Below, piece by piece: positions 1 to 9,788 of a stretch of DNA of 64,000 nucleotides; the stretch's first letter is position 1, and the number at the start of each line of letters is the position of its first letter. Both the position numbers and the translations under genes were made by a program. The notes under the pieces were generated by a model that worked only from the letters and a program-made list of their open reading frames with translations, did not search any database and was not told the origin of the DNA. Source of the DNA: a bacterium HR37 (lineage in GTDB: Bacteria; Desulfobacterota_D; UBA1144; Nemesobacterales; CSP1-2); the NCBI GenBank assembly GCA_002898375.1, contig BEIN01000007.1:38132-102131 (forward strand), written 5' to 3'.

Positions 1-1
1 T

Positions 2-148
2 CTGCTAGAAGCAGAATCGCTACTAAAGGGAATAGATGGAATTGCCTTTGTTTATTTCTCAAAAGCAGATGTTGTAAGACATCCCCTTGTAAAGAAGATA
101 ATAGAAGCGTACGAAAACAAAGAAAGAAAACAACAAACAGCTTCCTAA
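2..148 (+). CDS. PhoH-like ATPase, C-terminal end (partial)
   Basis: The frame is open from the first bases of the window and stops with TAA at 146-148, giving the last 48 residues of a protein whose start lies upstream. The text [20 protein letters not shown] is the typical C-terminal end of the PhoH family of P-loop ATPases (RNA-associated NTPases, some with an N-terminal PIN domain), in which '[12 protein letters not shown]' is a conserved block. The Walker motifs lie outside the window, so activity cannot be judged. A lipoprotein gene follows 19 bp downstream on the same strand. Identification by eye from one motif block. Confidence 0.75.
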   Translation: MLEAESLLKGIDGIAFVYFSKADVVRHPLVKKIIEAYENKERKQQTAS

Positions 149-167
149 ACCCGGAGGTTTTCTTCTT

Positions 168-575
168 ATGAAAAAAGCATCCATAGTGGTTTTCTCCATT
201 CTCCTACCCCTTATCGTTACGGGATGTGCTAAAGAGTGGCAAAACCCAGACACAGCTCTGCCAGCCAAGAAGCTAAAGATAACAAGCATACTGGTAAGCC
301 CCCATGCTTATGATAGCGCAGGGGTTATAGTAGAAGGCAAGGTGTGGGATCTTACCTTTAATATACTTGAAGAAAAGGACTCCGAAACTCCCTACACCAG
401 CTTTAAAATTGCTGATAAGGATGGAAACTTCATTAATGTTTTTGCCCTTGGACACGTCCCTTTACTTGAAGGTGACTTGGTAGAGGTAAAAGGCATATAC
501 AGAAGGGAATACATTACAGAAAGACATAGCTTCATTAACGAGATAGAAGCTGTAAGTATAGAAAAGATTAAGTAA
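168..575 (+). CDS. putative lipoprotein with OB-fold-like domain
   Basis: 135-residue protein. Residues 1-19 form a signal peptide ending in the lipobox VTGC, so Cys20 is probably lipidated and the protein anchored in the outer or inner membrane. The rest (about residues 35-135) is rich in short beta strands with patterns such as 'VIVEGKVWDL', 'TSFKIADKDGNFINVFALG' and 'GDLVEVKGIYRRE', which resemble the stand-alone OB-fold proteins found in periplasms. A GGAGG ribosome site at 152-156 supports the ATG start. The 3' end overlaps ribD, transcribed from the other strand, by 8 bp. The function is unknown. Confidence 0.7.
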   Translation: MKKASIVVFSILLPLIVTGCAKEWQNPDTALPAKKLKITSILVSPHAYDSAGVIVEGKVWDLTFNILEEKDSETPYTSFKIADKDGNFINVFALGHVPLLEGDLVEVKGIYRREYITERHSFINEIEAVSIEKIK

Positions 576-1692
576 TCTGGTGCTTCCTCAAATAGCCCTC
601 CACTAAAAACTCCTCTCCAATAGACCTTAGCCTTAACCTTTCTATTGGAATCGCCTCACCAACCCTAGAGATATTTAGTTTTCCTATCATGCTTACCCCA
701 TCTGCACCTATAATCTTTGGAGCATAAAAGAAAACGACCTTATCAACCACCCCCTTCTTTAAAGACGTAGCTGCAACCTCGCTCCCCCCTTCAATCATAA
801 CACTTGTAATCTCCATCTCACCCAGTTTTTTTACCAGATCCACAAGGTCAACCCGTCCACTTTCATCTTTATCCGTAACTATAACCCTTACCCCCATATC
901 CTCTAACCTCCTTAACTTCTCCAGGCTCGCCAAAGAGGTGGTAGCAATAATTGGAGACACATGAACCTTAAAAATACGTGATTCAAGGGGAATCCTCAAA
1001 TTGCTATCCAGGATAACGGGTACTGGTTGCCTGAAAAAACCTTTTCCCAATCTCACATTAAGCTGAGGGTCATCCTGTAGCACCGTTCCTATTCCAGTCA
1101 TAATTGCATCAACCTTGCTCCTTAGTTTGTGTGCATACCTTCTCTGACGCTCACTTCCTATCCACTTAGAATCACCGGTAAATGTTGCTATCTTACCATC
1201 AATTGTTGCAGCCAGTTTAAGGATAACAAAGGGAAGCTTTGTGGTTATGTACTTAAAGAAAGCCTCATTTATTTCCCTGCATCTTTCCTCAAGTATGCCA
1301 ACCCTTACATCTATTCCTTCTCTGGCAAGAATCTCTATTCCCTTTCCCTTTACCTTTGGATTGAAATCAAGCGTTCCAACAACCACACGTGATATCCCGC
1401 TTCTGATAATTGCCTCAACACATGGTGGAGTTCTTTTATCCCTATGGCAACAGGGTTCAAGTGTAACGTATAGGGTAGAACCAGAAACCCGATATCCTTT
1501 CTTTTCAGCATCCAAAAGAGCTTCTATCTCTGCATGAGGAAAGCCAGCTTTTTTATGATATCCCCTTCCTATAACCTTACCTTCCTTTACCAGTACAGCC
1601 CCAACAACCGGATTAGGGCTTGTCATCCCCTCTGCCCTACGTGCCAGTCTTAGAGCAAGTGACATGTACTTTTGGTCAGTATCCCTAAACAT
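568..1692 (-). CDS. ribD: bifunctional riboflavin biosynthesis protein RibD (deaminase/reductase)
   Basis: 374 residues from the ATG at 1692; a longer frame to 1743 exists but would overlap ftsY, and an AGGGA ribosome site precedes 1692. RibD carries out two early steps of riboflavin synthesis: deamination of the pyrimidinone amine, then reduction of the ribosyl side chain with NADPH. The N-terminal cytidine-deaminase fold shows the zinc ligands in HAE (about residues 53-55) and the PCC...PPC motif (about 81-91). The C-terminal reductase domain shows 'KLAATIDGKIA', 'ILDSNLRIP' and 'MIEGGSEVAAT'. It lies 8 bp after ftsY on the same strand, so the two are probably co-transcribed. Length is normal for the family. 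Confidence 0.96.
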   Translation of the reverse strand: MFRDTDQKYMSLALRLARRAEGMTSPNPVVGAVLVKEGKVIGRGYHKKAGFPHAEIEALLDAEKKGYRVSGSTLYVTLEPCCHRDKRTPPCVEAIIRSGISRVVVGTLDFNPKVKGKGIEILAREGIDVRVGILEERCREINEAFFKYITTKLPFVILKLAATIDGKIATFTGDSKWIGSERQRRYAHKLRSKVDAIMTGIGTVLQDDPQLNVRLGKGFFRQPVPVILDSNLRIPLESRIFKVHVSPIIATTSLASLEKLRRLEDMGVRVIVTDKDESGRVDLVDLVKKLGEMEITSVMIEGGSEVAATSLKKGVVDKVVFFYAPKIIGADGVSMIGKLNISRVGEAIPIERLRLRSIGEEFLVEGYLRKHQIT

Positions 1693-1699
1693 ATAATCC

Positions 1700-3040
1700 C
1701 TAGTGCAGGGTTTCCTTTCCTGTAAGGAAAAGTGCTTCAACAAACTCTTCGGCTCTAAACTCCCTTAAATCCTCTAACCTCTCGCCTATCCCTATAAACT
1801 TTACAGGTATATTTAGTTCATCTGCGATAGCTACAATCACCCCACCCTTGGCTGTTCCATCAAGCTTTGTTAAAACTATACCCGTAACGTCTATTGCCTC
1901 CTTAAACATCTTGGCCTGCTGAATTGCATTCTGACCAGTGGTTGCATCAAGCACAAGCAGAATCTCATGCGGCGCACCCTCTAGTTCACGTCCAACAACC
2001 CTTCTTATCTTTTTGAGTTCCTCCATAAGGTTGGTTTTCGTATGAAGTCTACCAGCGGTATCTATTATCAAAACATCTGTACCTCTGGCAAGGGAAGCCT
2101 TTACAGCATCAAAAGCAACCGCTGAAGGATCAACTCCACTTTGTCCCTTTAAGAAATCGCTTCCAACCCTTTTGGCCCAGACCTCAAGCTGCTCTATTGC
2201 TGCTGCTCTAAATGTGTCAGCTGCGGCAATCATAACCTTTTTGCCCTCTTTTGTGAGCTTAAAAGCCAGTTTTCCAATAGTTGTTGTTTTTCCAACCCCA
2301 TTTACTCCTACAACCATTATAACAAACGGCTTTACATCAAGGGATAAAGCCCTGCCTTCAGCCTTTTTAAGCATACTAAAAATCTCTTCTTTAAGAGCCA
2401 TTTTTATAGCCAGAGGGTCACGCAGTGATTTCTTGGCAAGCCTACTCTCTATCGCTTCCCTTAACTTCATAGTGGTTCCCACACCCAGATCAGCCATAAC
2501 AAGGGTTTCCTCAAACTCATCCCAGAGGTCACTGTCTATCTCTTTTCTTAAAGACAGTATCTCATCCAATCTCCCAAGGAGCCCTGCCTGGGTTCTTGAA
2601 AGTCCAGCGCGAAGCCTTTCAAAAAGCCCCTGTTTGGTTTCCTCAGCCCCTTGAGGTTCTATCTCCTCTTTTATTTCCTCAAGCCTTAGCTCTTCTCTAG
2701 GTATCTCTTCTTGCTTGATTTCAATATCTTCTTCCCCAACTTCTTCAACTTCCCCTTCTCTTTCGTCCAAAAACTCATCCACCGAATACATCTGAGCTTT
2801 TGGCTGAAGAGTGTCGGATGAGACATCCTCTTCTTTATGCTCAGATAAGATATGGCTATCCTTTTCCTCAGGTTGCATTACCACTTCTTCTGCTTTTTCC
2901 GGTTTCTTCCTAAAAACCAGAAAATACATTGAAAGCACAAACGCAGTTACACCTCCAGCACCCACTATAATTACAAGCTCCGGGCTGGTTGAAAATACCT
3001 CCCTTAACGAGAAAACAATGTTTTCAAAGAAACTTTCCAT
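1700..3040 (-). CDS. ftsY: signal recognition particle receptor FtsY, membrane-anchored form
   Basis: 446-residue SRP receptor GTPase that docks the SRP-ribosome complex at the inner membrane. The NG domain is complete: P-loop GVNGVGKTT near residue 245, DTFRAAAIEQL, DTAGR near 325 and TKLDGTAKGG near 391. Unlike E. coli FtsY, the first 45 residues contain a clear hydrophobic segment (about 21-43) followed by Arg/Lys, so this FtsY looks directly membrane-anchored. A Glu-rich linker of about 90 residues (the A domain) joins it to the NG domain. A GGAGG ribosome site precedes the ATG. It diverges from dnaE across a 236-bp gap. Confidence 0.96.
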   Translation of the reverse strand: MESFFENIVFSLREVFSTSPELVIIVGAGGVTAFVLSMYFLVFRKKPEKAEEVVMQPEEKDSHILSEHKEEDVSSDTLQPKAQMYSVDEFLDEREGEVEEVGEEDIEIKQEEIPREELRLEEIKEEIEPQGAEETKQGLFERLRAGLSRTQAGLLGRLDEILSLRKEIDSDLWDEFEETLVMADLGVGTTMKLREAIESRLAKKSLRDPLAIKMALKEEIFSMLKKAEGRALSLDVKPFVIMVVGVNGVGKTTTIGKLAFKLTKEGKKVMIAAADTFRAAAIEQLEVWAKRVGSDFLKGQSGVDPSAVAFDAVKASLARGTDVLIIDTAGRLHTKTNLMEELKKIRRVVGRELEGAPHEILLVLDATTGQNAIQQAKMFKEAIDVTGIVLTKLDGTAKGGVIVAIADELNIPVKFIGIGERLEDLREFRAEEFVEALFLTGKETLH

Positions 3041-3238
3041 ATTGCTACCTCCGTTTAAAACCTTTTACTGGAAAACCTAACACAGCAAATCCTACAACGA
3101 ATACATTACAAAACTGGCTTCTAAAACCGTATCCACTACTTATGGGGATAGCTGCTAGAATATAAGTATTTTAACATATACAGAGCATTTTTCTTCCAGT
3201 TTCTAAAGGATCTTTTTAATCCCAAACTCTCTCCAAAC

Positions 3239-3268
3239 TTGCAGGTATAAAATTTTCTGTTATATAAT
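3239..3268 (+). promoter_or_regulatory. dnaE promoter predicting a near-leaderless mRNA
   Basis: TTGCAG (3239-3244), an 18-bp spacer and TATAAT (3263-3268) form a good sigma70-type promoter. The dnaE ATG begins only 9 bases past the -10 box, so transcription should start 1-3 bases before the ATG. No Shine-Dalgarno is visible between the box and the start codon. Confidence 0.6.
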
Positions 3269-3276
3269 ACGTCGAG

Positions 3277-6200
3277 ATGGAAAAAGGTTTTGTTCACCTA
3301 CACCTTCACTCCCAGTACTCTCTGCTTGACGGGGCAATAAAATTTGAAGAGCTGTTTTCAAGATTAAAGGAATACGGTATGGAAGCCGTTGCTCTTACCG
3401 ACCATGGCAACCTATTTGGCGCAGCGGAGTTCTATAAAGAAGCAAAGAAATGGGGAATAAAGCCAATAATAGGGTGCGAGGTATATGTAGCTCCGGGCTC
3501 CAGACAGGACAAATCGCTAGAGGAGAAAAACCACCACCTAATCCTGCTTGCAATGAATGAGGAGGGATATAAGAACCTTTCAAATCTTGTAACAAAAGCC
3601 TATTTCGAGGGCTTTTACAGAAAACCAAGAATCGATAGGGAACTGCTCGATTCATACAGGGAAGGCCTTATAGTCCTTAGTGGATGTTTAAATGGGGAGC
3701 TATGTAAACACCTTCTTGCAAACAATACCAAGGCAGCACTACACACAGCAGCCTTATACAAGGAGATATTTGGGGATAGATACTATCTTGAAGTTCAGGC
3801 AAACAAGCTTAAGGAACAGGAATTTGTAAACCAGAGGCTAAAAGAACTGGGGAAAAAGCTTAACATACCGGTGGTTGCAACAAACGACTGCCACTACCTT
3901 AGGCGGGAAGACTCCAAGCTTCACGATATCCTTCTCTGCATCCAAACCGGGACAACGGTAAAAGACGAAAAGCGCTTTCGTTTTAAAGGGGATGAGTATT
4001 TTCTTAAATCAAGGGAAGAGATGCTTGAGTGCCTGGTTGGTTTTGAAGAGGAGATAAACCGAACCCTTGAGATAGCCGAGAGATGCAACTTCGAGTTTAG
4101 AATCAACGGTTACAAACTACCGGTATTTGAGATTGAAGGAAACAGATCCCTAGATGAATACATGGCAGAACTTGCCAGAGAAAAACTTGAGCTGCGCTTA
4201 AAGGAAGGGAAAATAACCGGAAAGAGGGCTGAATTATACAGAGAAAGGCTTGAGAGTGAGATCGAGATCATAAAAAAAATGGGCTTCTCCGGATACTTTC
4301 TTGTCGTCTCCGATTTCATAAACTTTGCAAAATCAAGGGGTATACCGGTTGGACCGGGTAGGGGAAGTGCAGCCGGAAGTCTGGTTGCCTACGCCCTGGG
4401 TATAACAGAGATAGACCCCATTCCCTACAACCTTCTTTTTGAGAGGTTTTTAAATCCCGAGCGGGTTAGCATGCCCGATATAGATGTAGACTTCTGTGCG
4501 GAAAGAAGGGATGAAGTTATAAGGTACGTTACGGAAAAATACGGAGCCGATAAGGTTGCCCAAATCGGAACATTTGGGACAATGTCTGCCAAGGCAGTGG
4601 TTAAGGATGTAGGAAGGGTACTTGGGATACCATATGCAGATGTAGACCGGATTACCAAGCTCATTCCCACCTTTAGGGGCAGGGTATTCAGTATAGATGA
4701 AGCCGTCTCCCAGATCCCCCAGCTTAAGGAACTAATTGAGAAGTCCCCTAAGATAAGGGAGCTAATTGAGCTAGCCCGTCCCCTTGAGAACATGGTAAGA
4801 CACTCCTCTACCCATGCAGCAGGAATCGTTATATCAAATGAGCCGCTTTCAGATTACATACCTCTTTACAAGGGATCGAATGACGAGATTGTAACCCAGT
4901 TTGATATGAAATCAATAGAAGAGCTTGGGTTTGTCAAATTTGATTTCCTGGGTCTTAAAACCCTCACGGTTATAGACAAGGCTATAAACTTTATAAAAGA
5001 AAACCGCAGTTCAGAAAAAGACAAGGGCTTTGATATAAAGAAAATCCCTCTGGATGACCCCGAGGTATACAGGCTTCTTTCCAGCGGTCGAACCAGGGGA
5101 GTTTTTCAGGTTGAATCTCCAGGGATGAAAGAGCTTCTTTCAAAGCTTCAGCCCTCAAGCTTTGAAGATATAATAGCTGCCCTTGCCCTCTACAGGCCAG
5201 GCCCTCTGGATAGCGGAATGGTAGATGAGTTTATAAAAAGGAAGCATGGCCACAAGAAAGTGGACTATCCACTCCCGGAGCTCAAAGGAATTCTTCAGGA
5301 AACCTATGGGCTCTTTGTATATCAGGAGCAGATAATGAAGGCAGCCAGCCTTCTTGCCAACTACAGCCTCGGAGAAGCAGACCTGCTTAGAAGGGCCATG
5401 GGGAAGAAAAAGCCGGAAGAAATGAAGGCCCAGAGGCAGAGGTTTCTTGAAGGGGCAAGAAAAAACGGAATAAGCTTAAAAAAAGCAGAAGAGATATTTG
5501 ATGCCATGGAGAAGTTTGCTGAGTATTCCTTCAACAAAAGCCACAGCACTGCCTACGCACTAATAACTTATCAAACAGCCTATCTTAAAGCCCACTATCC
5601 AACCGAGTTTATGGCAGCGCTTCTCTCCGTTGAAGCAAATAATACCGACAAGGTGATAGCCAGTATAGCAGAGTGCAAGGAGATGGGAATTGAGGTTCTT
5701 GCTCCAGACGTTAATGAAAGTATGGCAGGTTTTACCGTAACCGGTGATAAGATAAGATTTGGTCTCTCAGCCATAAAAAACATAGGGGAAGGGACAGTAG
5801 AAGCAATAATAAAGGCAAGAGAAGAAGGAGGGAAATTTTCCTCCATATTCGACTTCTGTCGTAGGGTCGATGCAAAAAAGATAAACAGAAGAAACTTTGA
5901 AAGCCTAATAAAAAGTGGAGCTTTTGACTCCCTTGGAGCCCATAGAGCACAGCTTATGGAAGCACTTGATACCCTCCTTACCTACACATCAGCCGTACAG
6001 AAAAGCTCTCAGGAAGGCCAGAATCTCCTCTTTGCCGTAAATGACTCAATCCCCACACCAGAGCTTCCAGAGGTAGAAGAGTGGAGTGAAAAGGAGAAGC
6101 TTAAATACGAGATGGAGGTTCTTGGATTCTATGTTACAAGCCATCCAATGGTAAGGTATCTTGAAGAGATAAAGAGATACACAAACGTGGATACAGAATC

Positions 6201-6714
6201 CATACTTGAGATAAGGGAAAAACAGGAGGTATCCATTGCAGGAGTAGTTCGTTCAATAAACGTAAAACACACAAAAAACGGTGCAGGAATATTCGGTAAT
6301 ATGGTTCTTGAAGACATGAAGGGTTCTGTAGAGATAATCATATTTAATGACCTGTTGAGGAAATCACTCCCCATACTTGAAGAAAAGGCCGAGCCTGTAA
6401 TTGTGAAAGGAATAGTAGAGCCTTCTGAGGATAAGGTAAAGATAAAGGCCACTGACGTTCTCTCCCTCAAAAACCTAAGAAATAACTCCACAGTTCACAT
6501 AAACCTCACAAAAGAGAAAGCAACAAGGGATAACCTTCTTAGGTTAAAAAACACCCTGGAGAGCTACCCGGGTGTTTCCCCTATCTGGCTTCACATACAC
6601 ACAGGCAGTGGAGAAGCCATAATTGAGCTTGACAACTATAAAGTCGATGTTCAAGACAAGCTCATTGAAGATATAAAGAGGCTTTTTGGGAACGAAAGCA
6701 TTAGGTTAGTATAG
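3277..6714 (+). CDS. dnaE: DNA polymerase III alpha subunit
   Basis: 1145-residue replicative polymerase, the usual length for DnaE. The PHP domain starts at once with FVHLHLHSQYSLLDG and continues through LTDHGNL and GCEVYVAP; its metal-binding His/Asp residues look intact, so a PHP nuclease activity is possible. The palm domain has GPGRGSAAGS near residue 357 and the catalytic PDIDVDFC near 397-404, with a third acidic site in KFDFLGLKT near 556. The C-terminal part contains an OB-fold (about 985-1060, 'SIAGVVRSINVKHTKNG'). Nothing else is in the same transcript upstream; the promoter sits directly against the ATG. Confidence 0.98.
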   Translation: MEKGFVHLHLHSQYSLLDGAIKFEELFSRLKEYGMEAVALTDHGNLFGAAEFYKEAKKWGIKPIIGCEVYVAPGSRQDKSLEEKNHHLILLAMNEEGYKNLSNLVTKAYFEGFYRKPRIDRELLDSYREGLIVLSGCLNGELCKHLLANNTKAALHTAALYKEIFGDRYYLEVQANKLKEQEFVNQRLKELGKKLNIPVVATNDCHYLRREDSKLHDILLCIQTGTTVKDEKRFRFKGDEYFLKSREEMLECLVGFEEEINRTLEIAERCNFEFRINGYKLPVFEIEGNRSLDEYMAELAREKLELRLKEGKITGKRAELYRERLESEIEIIKKMGFSGYFLVVSDFINFAKSRGIPVGPGRGSAAGSLVAYALGITEIDPIPYNLLFERFLNPERVSMPDIDVDFCAERRDEVIRYVTEKYGADKVAQIGTFGTMSAKAVVKDVGRVLGIPYADVDRITKLIPTFRGRVFSIDEAVSQIPQLKELIEKSPKIRELIELARPLENMVRHSSTHAAGIVISNEPLSDYIPLYKGSNDEIVTQFDMKSIEELGFVKFDFLGLKTLTVIDKAINFIKENRSSEKDKGFDIKKIPLDDPEVYRLLSSGRTRGVFQVESPGMKELLSKLQPSSFEDIIAALALYRPGPLDSGMVDEFIKRKHGHKKVDYPLPELKGILQETYGLFVYQEQIMKAASLLANYSLGEADLLRRAMGKKKPEEMKAQRQRFLEGARKNGISLKKAEEIFDAMEKFAEYSFNKSHSTAYALITYQTAYLKAHYPTEFMAALLSVEANNTDKVIASIAECKEMGIEVLAPDVNESMAGFTVTGDKIRFGLSAIKNIGEGTVEAIIKAREEGGKFSSIFDFCRRVDAKKINRRNFESLIKSGAFDSLGAHRAQLMEALDTLLTYTSAVQKSSQEGQNLLFAVNDSIPTPELPEVEEWSEKEKLKYEMEVLGFYVTSHPMVRYLEEIKRYTNVDTESILEIREKQEVSIAGVVRSINVKHTKNGAGIFGNMVLEDMKGSVEIIIFNDLLRKSLPILEEKAEPVIVKGIVEPSEDKVKIKATDVLSLKNLRNNSTVHINLTKEKATRDNLLRLKNTLESYPGVSPIWLHIHTGSGEAIIELDNYKVDVQDKLIEDIKRLFGNESIRLV

Positions 6715-6725
6715 GAAACCAACAC

Positions 6726-7010
6726 CTACTTCGTAAGCTTTTCTATGACCTCTTTAAGTTTCTCCGGATATCTTGTTACAACAAATACTTCTTGAACAGA
6801 AGAACCACTTCTGGCAATAAGCTTTGCCCCACTTAGGGTACTGTACTTATACCTTACAACAAGGTTTTCACCCGTTGCACTACCGACCTTTATCTCCCCA
6901 GGTATCACCCCATCCACAAAATCGAGAACAGATATGTTCTCCTCGAGAAACTCCTTTAAGCCCTTTATCATGCTGTGCTGACGCTTTATTTTGCGTTTAC
7001 GGTGTCTCAT
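6726..7010 (-). CDS. DUF2103-type predicted metal-binding protein
   Basis: 94-residue basic protein starting MRHRKRKIKRQHSMIKG. The N-terminal basic block, the central 'VIPGEIKVG' and 'LIARSGSSVQEVFVVTR' resemble the short DUF2103 proteins known from archaea and thermophilic bacteria, whose biochemical role is unknown. It follows the redoxin gene by 26 bp on the same strand. There is no ribosome site; instead a TATAAT (minus strand, about 7024-7019) ends 8 bases before the ATG, hinting at its own leaderless transcript. The family assignment is from memory of the sequence pattern. Confidence 0.6.
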   Translation of the reverse strand: MRHRKRKIKRQHSMIKGLKEFLEENISVLDFVDGVIPGEIKVGSATGENLVVRYKYSTLSGAKLIARSGSSVQEVFVVTRYPEKLKEVIEKLTK

Positions 7011-7036
7011 ATTGGTAAATTATAATGTAAACGCCA

Positions 7037-7573
7037 TCAAGCCCACTTTATAGTACAGCCAATTGCATATGTCTCTGGAATCCTTATCTCTTTTCCCTCA
7101 AGAAGGGACAAAATTGCATCTCTAAGATACCGCTCTTTAACCTTCTCAGGCTCCCTCCAATTATCATCTATCTTCCCCGTGTAACGGAGCCTTCTCTGTT
7201 CATCAAAGACAAATATATGAGGAGTGTGTGTTGCTCCGTAGGCCCGTGCAACCTCCTGCGACTCATCCCTTAGGTAGGGGAAATTATAGCCCTTCTGCTC
7301 AGCCCTTCTTACCATATTTTCAAAGCTGTCTTCTGGATACTTCCTGTCATCGTTTGAGTTTATCCCGACAAAAATAACTCCTTTTTCTCCAAACTCCCTT
7401 TGAAGATCGATAATCCTATCCTCATAAGCCTGCACATAAGGACAGTGATTGCAGGTAAACATAACTACCAACACCCTTTTATCCAGGAAATCAGAAAGCG
7501 AATACACCTTTCCATCAACCCCGGGAAGGGAAAAATCTGGAGCTTTATCCCCTATCCTTAATTCTTTACCCAT
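7037..7573 (-). CDS. thioredoxin-like redoxin (AhpC/TSA superfamily)
   Basis: 178-residue cytoplasmic protein (no signal peptide). It begins with the peroxiredoxin-like GDKAPDFSLPGVDG and carries the CxxC motif in FTCNHCPYVQAYE (about residues 40-52). It continues with 'VIFVGINSNDDRKYPEDS' and 'YGATHTPHIFVFD', the cis-Pro loop of the thioredoxin fold. This belongs to the widespread 'thioredoxin family protein' group of about 180 residues with CNHCPYV; its substrates are not established. A strong AGGAGGTG ribosome site precedes the start. It probably reduces disulfides or peroxides. Confidence 0.85.
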   Translation of the reverse strand: MGKELRIGDKAPDFSLPGVDGKVYSLSDFLDKRVLVVMFTCNHCPYVQAYEDRIIDLQREFGEKGVIFVGINSNDDRKYPEDSFENMVRRAEQKGYNFPYLRDESQEVARAYGATHTPHIFVFDEQRRLRYTGKIDDNWREPEKVKERYLRDAILSLLEGKEIRIPETYAIGCTIKWA

Positions 7574-7602
7574 ACAAACACCTCCTGGTTTCCAAATGCG
7601 TT

Positions 7603-9762
7603 TTAAACCTTTTTAAGACCCAAAAAGTTTGCCATTATCCTTTTTTCTCCATATTTGGGGAAAAAGATAACAACCTTTGCCTCTTCCCCTGCTCCTTCTA
7701 TTCTCCTTACCACTCCCTGTCCAAATGAAGGATGTACAACCTTTTCCCCAATCAGATAGGTACTTTCCCCCTCAAGCTGCCCGTTTCCATTTTCAGCACA
7801 ACCAAAAGGTAAATCATTCTTATCTACAGCACGCTCCTTTGAAACCATCTGGTAACTTTCCCATCTGAGAAGCTTTCTTGGAATCTCAATTATGAATCTT
7901 GAAGGTATGGATCTCTGCTCTATACCGAAAAACCTTCTTTTAGATGTGCTTGTAAGATACAGTTTTTCCTTGGCCCTTGTAATTCCCACGTAACAGAGTC
8001 TTCTTTCCTCCTCTATTAATTTCCCGTTTCCAAGTGATTTTATGTGGGGGAAAAGGCTTTCTTCCATTCCTATAATAAAGACAACCGGAAACTCCAGACC
8101 CTTAGCACAGTGAAGTGTCATAAGGGCAACCTGATCCGCCTTCTCATTGAATCTGTCAACATCACTTGCAAGCGTAACCGAGTCCAGAAAATCGTGTATG
8201 CTTGCATTCTGCTCTTCTTTCTCAAACTCCATAGCAAGGTTTAAAATCTCTCCGACATTCTTTACCCTTTCCTCTTCCCCCTTTAAGAAATCGATATAGT
8301 TTGTTCTGTTAACCACACTCTCTATTATCTTTACCACCGAGGCTTTTTTTGAAAGCTCTATAAGCTCTGTTATAAGATAATAAAACCTCTCAAGGTTTTT
8401 TAAAGATTTTGTGGGTAATAGCTTGTCTCTGATGGCAAGTTCAATTGCGCTAAAAAGAGTAGTCCCCTTTTCCCTGGATATGCTCTCCAGCGTATCAAGT
8501 GTCCCTTTGCCTATACCCCTAGGAGGAACGTTTATTATACGCCTTAAACTCATCTCATCGTATGGATTTGCTATAAGCCTAAGATAAGCCATTATATCCT
8601 TTATCTCCGCTCTCTCGTAAAAACCCACCCCACCAACAATGGTGTACGGTATTCCACGCCGAGCAAACTCTTCCTCCACAAGGCGAGACTGATTATTTGT
8701 TCTGTAAAATACCGCAAAATCCCCATAAGAACGTCCATTTTCCTCTTTTTCCCTCTGTATCTGGGAAGCCACATATCGCGCCTCATCCTTCTCATCGTAT
8801 GCCTCGTAGTACACTATAAGATCACCTTCTGGGTTATCTGTCCAGAGCTTCTTATCGCGTCTGTATCTGTTTTTAAGTATTATGGCATTTGCAGCTCGAA
8901 GTATATTTTTTGTTGACCTGTAATTTCTCTCAAGCTTTATAACCTTTGCATCAGGAAAGTCCCTTTCAAAGTTTAAGATGTTAGAGATATCTGCTCCCCT
9001 CCATCCGTATATTGACTGATTGTCATCACCCACAACAAATATGTTTCTGTGTTTCCCGGACAGTAACTTTATAATCTTATACTGCAAATAATTCGTATCC
9101 TGATACTCATCCACCAGTATATGGTGAAACTGATTCTGATACCTCTCAAGAACCTCTGGTTTCCTCTCAAAAAGGATCACAGTAAAATGGAGAAGGTCTC
9201 CGAAATCAAGTGCGTTTGAGTTTCTAAGTTCCTTTTCATACAGATAGTAAACTTTTGAAACCCTATCATCGTATATGTTTGAACCGAAATCACCAGGATT
9301 TAGCCCCCTGTTCTTAGCACAATCTATCTGGGAACGTACAAACCTTGGATCAAAAACCCTATCACTTAAACCAAGCCTGTTCATACACTCCCTTATGAGC
9401 TTTATCTGATCCACTTCATCGTATATTATGAAATCTCTTCTAAACCCTTCGAGTTTATCAATCTCCCTCTTTAGGATGCGGAGGCAAATAGAGTGAAAAG
9501 TCCCTATCCAGAGCTCATTTGCATCCCGGGAAATCAAACGATGGATACGTTCTTTCATCTCATTGGCAGCCTTATTTGTAAAAGTAACGGCCATTATATT
9601 AGATGGTAAAACATCTCTCTCCTTGATGAGGTAAGCAATTCTGTAGGTTATTATCCTTGTTTTCCCGGAACCTGCACCTGCAAGAACAAGAACCGGCCCC
9701 CCTGGGTGCGTAACCGCTTCCAGTTGAGAAGGATTAAGCTCACCTAAAAAAACAGATTCCAT
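7603..9762 (-). CDS. UvrD/PcrA-type superfamily 1 DNA helicase
   Basis: 719 residues, the length of PcrA/UvrD. Motif I is AGAGSGKTR near residue 30, motif II VDEYQDTN near 218, motif III GDDNQSIYGWRGAD near 246, motif IV LERNYRST near 282, motif V LMTLHCAKGLEFPVVF and motif VI VGITRAKEKLYLT. The last 60 residues ('GEKVVHPSFGQGVVRRIEG...VIFFPKYGEKRI') match the Tudor-like C-terminal domain that lets PcrA/UvrD bind RNA polymerase. It unwinds DNA 3' to 5' during repair and displaces bound proteins. A GGAGGTT ribosome site precedes the ATG. I leave the symbol blank because pcrA and uvrD cannot be separated here. Confidence 0.95.
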   Translation of the reverse strand: MESVFLGELNPSQLEAVTHPGGPVLVLAGAGSGKTRIITYRIAYLIKERDVLPSNIMAVTFTNKAANEMKERIHRLISRDANELWIGTFHSICLRILKREIDKLEGFRRDFIIYDEVDQIKLIRECMNRLGLSDRVFDPRFVRSQIDCAKNRGLNPGDFGSNIYDDRVSKVYYLYEKELRNSNALDFGDLLHFTVILFERKPEVLERYQNQFHHILVDEYQDTNYLQYKIIKLLSGKHRNIFVVGDDNQSIYGWRGADISNILNFERDFPDAKVIKLERNYRSTKNILRAANAIILKNRYRRDKKLWTDNPEGDLIVYYEAYDEKDEARYVASQIQREKEENGRSYGDFAVFYRTNNQSRLVEEEFARRGIPYTIVGGVGFYERAEIKDIMAYLRLIANPYDEMSLRRIINVPPRGIGKGTLDTLESISREKGTTLFSAIELAIRDKLLPTKSLKNLERFYYLITELIELSKKASVVKIIESVVNRTNYIDFLKGEEERVKNVGEILNLAMEFEKEEQNASIHDFLDSVTLASDVDRFNEKADQVALMTLHCAKGLEFPVVFIIGMEESLFPHIKSLGNGKLIEEERRLCYVGITRAKEKLYLTSTSKRRFFGIEQRSIPSRFIIEIPRKLLRWESYQMVSKERAVDKNDLPFGCAENGNGQLEGESTYLIGEKVVHPSFGQGVVRRIEGAGEEAKVVIFFPKYGEKRIMANFLGLKKV

Positions 9763-9788
9763 TTCTAACCTCCACTTCCAGTATAATT

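Noticed and set aside
3041..3276. RNA gene (SRP or other small RNA) in the ftsY-dnaE gap
   Set aside because: No SRP Alu or GGAA-type hairpin core is visible; the gap is explained by divergent promoters and the ftsY leader.
3395..6491. Several open frames of 60-120 codons on the minus strand inside dnaE
   Set aside because: They mirror the coding phase of dnaE, have no ribosome sites, and read as low-complexity Ser/Leu-rich text typical of antisense frames.
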